Shown here: positions 59,770 through 64,000 of the stretch, piece by piece
How positions within the stretch are numbered: position 1 is the stretch's first letter
Layout of the letters: every line of letters begins with the position of its first letter
Origin: Streptomyces sp. NBC_01446
Lineage (GTDB): Bacteria > Actinomycetota > Actinomycetes > Streptomycetales > Streptomycetaceae
Assembly (NCBI RefSeq): GCF_026340095.1
Contig: NZ_JAPEPO010000001.1
Location: 5,356,001-5,420,000 of the forward strand
DNA: 64,000 nt
Direction of reading: 5' to 3'
Translations under genes and position numbers: made by a program
Notes under the pieces: model-generated
What the model was told of the DNA's origin: nothing
Database searches by the model: none
The model's input: the letters and a program-made list of their open reading frames with translations, nothing else

Positions 59770-60651
59770 ATGTTCGGCCGCTGGCTGGGAAACCGTACGA
59801 ACCGGGCTCAACGAACAAGTCCGCTCGCGGGGGTGAGCGTGCCGCCCGGTGCGGGGTTCGTCAGCTGCCGGGTGCTCGACCCCGTCAACGAGCCCGTGCG
59901 CGGCGCCGAGTTCGCGGTGAGCGACGCCATGGGGCGCACGGTCGTGAGTGGCGGGGCCGACCCGTTCGGCTCGTTCGTCGCGGCCGTGCCCGCCGGTGAC
60001 TACCGGCTCGCGGTCACGGCCGAGGGCTACACGCCGTACCGGGGGAGCGCCTCGGTCGGCGACAGCACGCACTCCTCTCTCGGTGACGTCATGCTCCAGG
60101 TCGCCCAGCCGCCCGCCCTGCCCGACGCCGGGGACTGGGAGATCGAGCCGATGCACTCGTCGGTCGGGTTCACGGCGCGCCACATCGGACTGGCCCGGAT
60201 CCACGGCCGGTTCAACACGTTCGCGGGCGCGCTGCGCATCGCCGAGCGGGTCGAGCAGTCCGCGATGCACGTGGTCATCGACGCGTCGTCCATCGACACG
60301 AACGTGAAGATGCGCGACGACCACCTCAGGTCGGCCGACTTCCTCGACGTGGACCACTTCCCGACGTTCGAGTTCTACAGCGAGCGGTTCGTGCACAAGG
60401 GCGGCAGCCGCTGGGCGATCACGGGTGCTCTCTCCCTGCACGGTGTGACGCGTACGGTCACGCTCGACGCGGAGTACCTGGGTCTGGGCAACGGCATGGA
60501 GGGGGAGACCCGTGCGGCCTGCCGCGCCACCACGGAGCTGCACCGCGACGACTTCACCGTCAACTGGCAGACGATGCTGGCCCGCGGGATCGCGGCGATC
60601 GGCTCCAGCGTGACGATCGAGCTCGACATCCAGATCGTCCCCAAGAGCTGA
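59770..60651 (+). CDS. YceI family protein with N-terminal carboxypeptidase-regulatory domain
   Basis: 293 residues from ATG 59770 (MFGRWLGNRTNRAQ). Residues about 27-115 form a beta-sandwich of the carboxypeptidase regulatory type (CRVLDPVNEPVRGAEFAV, GDYRLAVTAEGYTPYRG). Residues 125-293 are the YceI lipocalin-like barrel (WEIEPMHSSVGFTARHIGL, DHLRSADFLDVDHFPTFEF), which binds isoprenoids or lipids. No signal peptide is visible. The open frame extends 48 codons further to 59626, but that part is poorer in G+C and lacks coding bias, so I treat it as upstream region. Confidence 0.85.
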   Translation: MFGRWLGNRTNRAQRTSPLAGVSVPPGAGFVSCRVLDPVNEPVRGAEFAVSDAMGRTVVSGGADPFGSFVAAVPAGDYRLAVTAEGYTPYRGSASVGDSTHSSLGDVMLQVAQPPALPDAGDWEIEPMHSSVGFTARHIGLARIHGRFNTFAGALRIAERVEQSAMHVVIDASSIDTNVKMRDDHLRSADFLDVDHFPTFEFYSERFVHKGGSRWAITGALSLHGVTRTVTLDAEYLGLGNGMEGETRAACRATTELHRDDFTVNWQTMLARGIAAIGSSVTIELDIQIVPKS

Positions 60652-60721
60652 CGCCCCCGCAGCCCCGGACAGGGCGACCTCGGCCCCCGCAAGCCCCAGC
60701 CCGCAGCCCCGGCCCCCGCGG

Positions 60722-60967
60722 CTAAGGCGCTTCGAGCCAGCCGTCGTGCTCCGCGGCGAATTCGTCGAGTGAGGCGGTGTCGAGACGGCCGGTGGGGTCC
60801 TCGATCACCACGAGCCACTGGGCGTCCTCGGCGTCGTCCTCGCCGGCCAGCGCGTCCCGTACGAGCTGGGGCTCCTCGGTGACGCCGAACCGGTCGGGAA
60901 GCTCCTCGGCCACCTCCTCCGCGGCGTCGCGGTCGGGCAGCACCAGTACATGTCGTGCATCGGTCAC
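60722..60967 (-). CDS. Small acidic protein divergent from holA
   Basis: 81 residues from GTG 60967 (MTDARHVLVLPDRDAAEEVA) with GGAGA 9 nt upstream. A beta-alpha-beta pattern (HVLVLPDRDAAEEVAEELPD, QWLVVIEDPTG) and strongly acidic. No family recognised. Divergent from holA with 57 bp between. Confidence 0.8.
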   Translation of the reverse strand: MTDARHVLVLPDRDAAEEVAEELPDRFGVTEEPQLVRDALAGEDDAEDAQWLVVIEDPTGRLDTASLDEFAAEHDGWLEAP

Positions 60968-61024
60968 CCGGCCATTCTCCGGCACGGCGGGGGTTGTCAG
61001 TGCCGCGTGGGATGCTTGACCGCG

Positions 61025-62011
61025 ATGGCCAGGAAGACTGCAACAGACGACGTGCTCGCCCCTGTCACCCTCGCCGTGGGGCAGGAGGACCTGCTGCTCG
61101 ACCGTGCCGTGCAGCAGGTGGTGGCGGCCGCCCGCGCCGCCGACGCGGACACCGACGTGCGTGACCTCACGTCCGACCAGCTCCAGCCCGGCACGCTCGC
61201 CGAGCTGACCAGCCCGTCGCTTTTCGCCGAGCGCAAGGTCGTGGTCGTACGCAATGCGCAGGATCTCTCGGCCGACACGATCAAGGACGTGAAGGGCTAC
61301 TTCACGGCTCCCGCCGAGGAGATCACGCTGGTGCTGCTGCACGCAGGCGGCGCCAAGGGCAAGGGGCTGCTCGACGCGGCCCGCAAGGCGGGGGCCCGCG
61401 AGGTCGCCTGCCCCAAGATGACCAAGCCGGCGGACCGGTTGGCGTTCGTGCGCAGCGAGTTCCGGGTGATCGGCCGTTCCGCGACGCCGGAGGCGTGCCA
61501 GGCCCTGGTCGACTCGATCGGCAGTGACCTGCGGGAGCTGGCGTCCGCCGTGACGCAGCTCAGCGCGGACGTCGAGGGCACGATCGACGAGGCGGTCGTC
61601 GCGCGGTACTACACGGGCCGGGCGGAGGCCTCCAGCTTCACCGTCGCCGACCGGGCCGTCGAGGGCCGCGCCGCGGAGGCGCTCGAGGCGCTGCGATGGT
61701 CGTTGTCGACGGGGGTGGCGCCCGTGCTGATCACCAGCGCGCTCGCCCAGGGCGTCCGCGCGATCGGCAAGCTGTCGTCGGCGCGCGGCGGCCGGCCGGC
61801 TGATCTCGCCCGCGAGCTGGGGATGCCGCCGTGGAAGATCGACCGGGTGCGTCAGCAGATGCGCGGCTGGACGCCGGACGGCGTGGCCGTCGCTCTGCGG
61901 GCCGTCGCCGAGGCCGACGCGGGCGTCAAGGGCGGCGGGGACGATCCCGAGTACGCCCTGGAGAAGGCCGTGGTCACCATCGCAAGGGCCGCCCGCTCCC
62001 GCCGCGGCTGA
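61025..62011 (+). CDS. holA: DNA polymerase III delta subunit
   Basis: Clamp-loader subunit that opens the beta clamp. 328 residues, three AAA+-like domains without a working P-loop: VTLAVGQEDLLLDRAVQQVV, SLFAERKVVVVRNAQDL, LRELASAVTQLSA, and the C-terminal collar (PPWKIDRVRQQMRGWTPDGV). ATG 61025 is the family start. Confidence 0.95.
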   Translation: MARKTATDDVLAPVTLAVGQEDLLLDRAVQQVVAAARAADADTDVRDLTSDQLQPGTLAELTSPSLFAERKVVVVRNAQDLSADTIKDVKGYFTAPAEEITLVLLHAGGAKGKGLLDAARKAGAREVACPKMTKPADRLAFVRSEFRVIGRSATPEACQALVDSIGSDLRELASAVTQLSADVEGTIDEAVVARYYTGRAEASSFTVADRAVEGRAAEALEALRWSLSTGVAPVLITSALAQGVRAIGKLSSARGGRPADLARELGMPPWKIDRVRQQMRGWTPDGVAVALRAVAEADAGVKGGGDDPEYALEKAVVTIARAARSRRG

Positions 62012-62055
62012 GCCATCCGATCACGGGTCCTGGGACACGTATCCGCCTGAACGCC

Positions 62056-62101
62056 AAAACCCCGCCCGGCCGTCCTGGGGAAGGTCGACTGTGCGGGGTT
62101 T
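62056..62101. terminator. Bidirectional terminator between holA and rpsT
   Basis: AAACCCCGC / GCGGGGTTT closes a 27-nt inner region that can pair further; A- and T-runs flank it on both strands. Confidence 0.75.
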
Positions 62102-62251
62102 CAGGTTCAAGCTCGATGGATCCGCACCCGCGTGGCGAACGCAGTCGCGTGCAGATCCGGGGTGCCGGCCGGGAGCGGAGAGAGAGGGCCCGCTCGGGTC
62201 CGTCCGGCGATCACATCAAAGGAGTGCCCGTCCCGTGAGGGAGCTGGGTAC

Positions 62252-62518
62252 TCAGCCCTTGAGGGAAGAAGCCTTGGAAGCAAGCGCCGACTTCTTGTTG
62301 GCGGCCTGGTTCTTGTGGATGACGCCCTTGGAGACGGCCTTGTCGAGCTTGCGCGAAGCCTCGCGCGTGAGCTCCTCGGCCTTCTGGGTGTCACCCGCGG
62401 CAACGGCCTCGCGGGCCTTGCGGATCGCGGTCTTGAGGGAGGACTTGACAGCCTTGTTGCGCTGACGAGCCTTCTCGTTGGTCTTGATCCGCTTGATCTG
62501 GGACTTGATGTTCGCCAC
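62252..62518 (-). CDS. rpsT: 30S ribosomal protein S20
   Basis: 88 residues, MANIKSQIKRIKTNEKARQR at the start and HKNQAANKKSALASK near the end; binds the bottom of 16S rRNA. Divergent from lepA, the usual actinobacterial arrangement. Confidence 0.98.
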   Translation of the reverse strand: MANIKSQIKRIKTNEKARQRNKAVKSSLKTAIRKAREAVAAGDTQKAEELTREASRKLDKAVSKGVIHKNQAANKKSALASKASSLKG

Positions 62519-62738
62519 GAAATGAGCCTTTTCAGGTTCAGGTACGCGAGCTCACGCCCACGTGCCGGTGATTTCTCTTGAGGTGCCTCGTGCTGAGAGG
62601 GCAGGAGACACAGCTGTCAACGTTACCAGCCGTGCTCCGAGCGGCCCAAACCGGGCGCAGTCCCGCGTCCGTGGGACCATGGAACCTACGTATCGATCCG
62701 ACCCGAGGCGACAGGCGCCTCAAGAGACAGGACCCTGC

Positions 62739-64000
62739 GTGCCCGCGACCCCTAACAATGTGCCCGAGCCGAGCCGTACCGCCCCGGCTCTGATCCGCAA
62801 TTTCTGCATCATCGCGCACATCGACCACGGCAAGTCCACGCTCGCCGACCGGATGCTCCAGCTGACCGGTGTGGTCGATCAGCGGCAGATGCGTGCTCAG
62901 TACCTCGACCGGATGGACATCGAGCGCGAGCGCGGCATCACGATCAAGTCCCAGGCGGTGCGTCTGCCCTGGGCCCCGAGCGAGGACCCGGGCAGCACTC
63001 ACATCCTCAACATGATCGACACCCCGGGGCACGTGGACTTCACGTACGAGGTCTCACGGTCCCTCGCGGCCTGTGAGGGCACGGTCCTGCTGGTCGACGC
63101 GGCCCAGGGCATCGAGGCGCAGACTCTCGCCAACCTCTATCTGGCGATGGAGAACGACCTCAAGATCATCCCGGTCCTCAACAAGATCGACCTGCCGGCC
63201 GCCCAGCCCGAGAAGTTCTCCGAGGAGCTCGCGAACCTCATCGGCTGCGACCCGGACGACGTGCTGAAGGTCTCCGCGAAGACCGGCATGGGCGTCGAGG
63301 CACTGCTCGACAAGGTCGTCGCCGAGATCCCGGCCCCGGTCGGCGTCGCCGACGCACCCGCCCGCGCGATGATCTTCGACTCGGTCTACGACTCCTACCG
63401 CGGCGTCGTCACCTACGTACGAGTCGTCGACGGCCAGCTCAACAAGCGCGAGCGCATCCGGATGATGTCCACCGGCGCCACGCACGAGCTGCTCGAGATC
63501 GGTGTCTCCTCGCCGGAGATGACCCCGGCCGACGGCATCGGCGTCGGTGAGGTGGGCTACATCATCACCGGCGTGAAGGACGTCCGTCAGTCCAAGGTCG
63601 GTGACACGATCACCTCCCTGCACAACGGCGCCACCGTCGCGCTCGGCGGCTACAAGGACCCGAAGCCGATGGTCTTCTCGGGCCTCTATCCGCTGGACGG
63701 CTCGGAGTACCCGGATCTGCGCGAGGCCCTCGACAAGCTGCAGCTCAACGACGCCGCGCTCGTCTACGAGCCGGAGACCTCGGCCGCCCTCGGCTTCGGC
63801 TTCCGCGTCGGCTTCCTCGGCCTGCTGCACCTCGACGTGATCCGTGAGCGCCTGGAGCGCGAGTTCGGGCTCGACCTCATCGCCACCGCGCCCAACGTGG
63901 TCTACCGCGTGGCCATGGAGGACGGCAGCGAGCACACGGTCACCAATCCGAGCGAGTTCCCCGAAGGCAAGATCGACAAGGTCTTCGAGCCGGTCGTGCG
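62739..64000 (+). CDS. lepA: Elongation factor 4 (LepA), 5' part
   Basis: 420 codons are visible before the window ends; the family is about 600-620 long. Translational GTPase acting on ribosomes: G1 AHIDHGKSTLADRM, G2 region RERGITIKSQ, G3 DTPGHVDFTYE, G4 NKIDLPAA, then domain II and the start of domain III. The GTG at 62739 gives MPATPNNVPEPSRTAPALIR, a normal Streptomyces N-terminus. Confidence 0.97.
   Translation, partial: MPATPNNVPEPSRTAPALIRNFCIIAHIDHGKSTLADRMLQLTGVVDQRQMRAQYLDRMDIERERGITIKSQAVRLPWAPSEDPGSTHILNMIDTPGHVDFTYEVSRSLAACEGTVLLVDAAQGIEAQTLANLYLAMENDLKIIPVLNKIDLPAAQPEKFSEELANLIGCDPDDVLKVSAKTGMGVEALLDKVVAEIPAPVGVADAPARAMIFDSVYDSYRGVVTYVRVVDGQLNKRERIRMMSTGATHELLEIGVSSPEMTPADGIGVGEVGYIITGVKDVRQSKVGDTITSLHNGATVALGGYKDPKPMVFSGLYPLDGSEYPDLREALDKLQLNDAALVYEPETSAALGFGFRVGFLGLLHLDVIRERLEREFGLDLIATAPNVVYRVAMEDGSEHTVTNPSEFPEGKIDKVFEPVV

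Overview
This is a contiguous stretch of Streptomyces-type chromosome. The evidence is a very high G+C content with G/C-rich third codon positions, GTG and TTG starts, AGGAGG-type Shine-Dalgarno (SD) sites, many promoters of the TANNNT type placed 6-7 nt before a start codon (leaderless mRNAs), and a gene order that I recall as the conserved core region of S. coelicolor (valS-folC-ndk-mreBCD-pbp2-rodA ... rne-rplU-rpmA-obg-proB-proA ... nadD-LCP-rsfS ... leuS-degV-comEA-comEC-holA-rpsT-lepA). Both window ends cut genes: an exported protein at the left edge and lepA at the right edge. No phage, plasmid, IS or CRISPR content is visible.

Layout. 1-8.4 kb: exported protein (partial), a Pro/Gln-rich single-pass membrane protein, valS, a small membrane protein, a second MreB-like actin on the minus strand, folC with its DUF4233 partner, and ndk. 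9.1-15.3 kb: the cell-wall elongation cluster mreB-mreC-mreD-mrdA(PBP2)-rodA. 15.4-25 kb: CYTH-CHAD protein, the radical SAM protein TIGR03960, then a minus-strand secreted phospholipase C and a highly repetitive Trp/Arg-rich membrane protein, then TIGR03936, the usual partner of TIGR03960. 25-33 kb: RNase E (with a one-base frameshift in its N-terminal arm), a secreted phospholipase D-like enzyme, rplU, rpmA, obgE. 33-45 kb: a membrane TagF-like glycopolymer transferase, proB, proA, two membrane proteins sharing a short acidic motif, an M48 protease, two 54-residue membrane proteins, nadD and an LCP-family protein. 45-50 kb: rsfS, a histidine phosphatase, two identical tRNA-Ala(GGC) genes enclosing two small zinc-ribbon genes, and a NuoF-like/cytochrome b-like pair. 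50-64 kb: leuS behind a leucine leader-peptide attenuator, a coiled-coil membrane protein, degV, comEA-comEC, a YceI protein, holA, rpsT, lepA.

How the genes work together. MreB/C/D, PBP2 and RodA build lateral or spore wall; the TagF-like transferase and the LCP protein plausibly make and attach a wall glycopolymer, so wall synthesis is spread over much of the window. The translation and RNA genes (valS, leuS, rplU, rpmA, rpsT, obgE, rsfS, lepA, rne, tRNAs) form the second theme, and proline, folate, NAD and nucleotide metabolism the third.

The points most worth a second look are the leuS leader peptide (itself leaderless, with three consecutive Leu codons, two of them the rare CTT), the frameshift in rne, the 624-residue repeat membrane protein wedged between the two halves of a radical SAM pair, a CTG start for TIGR03936, a second MreB, a TTA (bldA-type) codon in comEA, an LCP protein that appears to lack the usual active-site arginine, and a NuoF-like flavoprotein missing one cluster cysteine.
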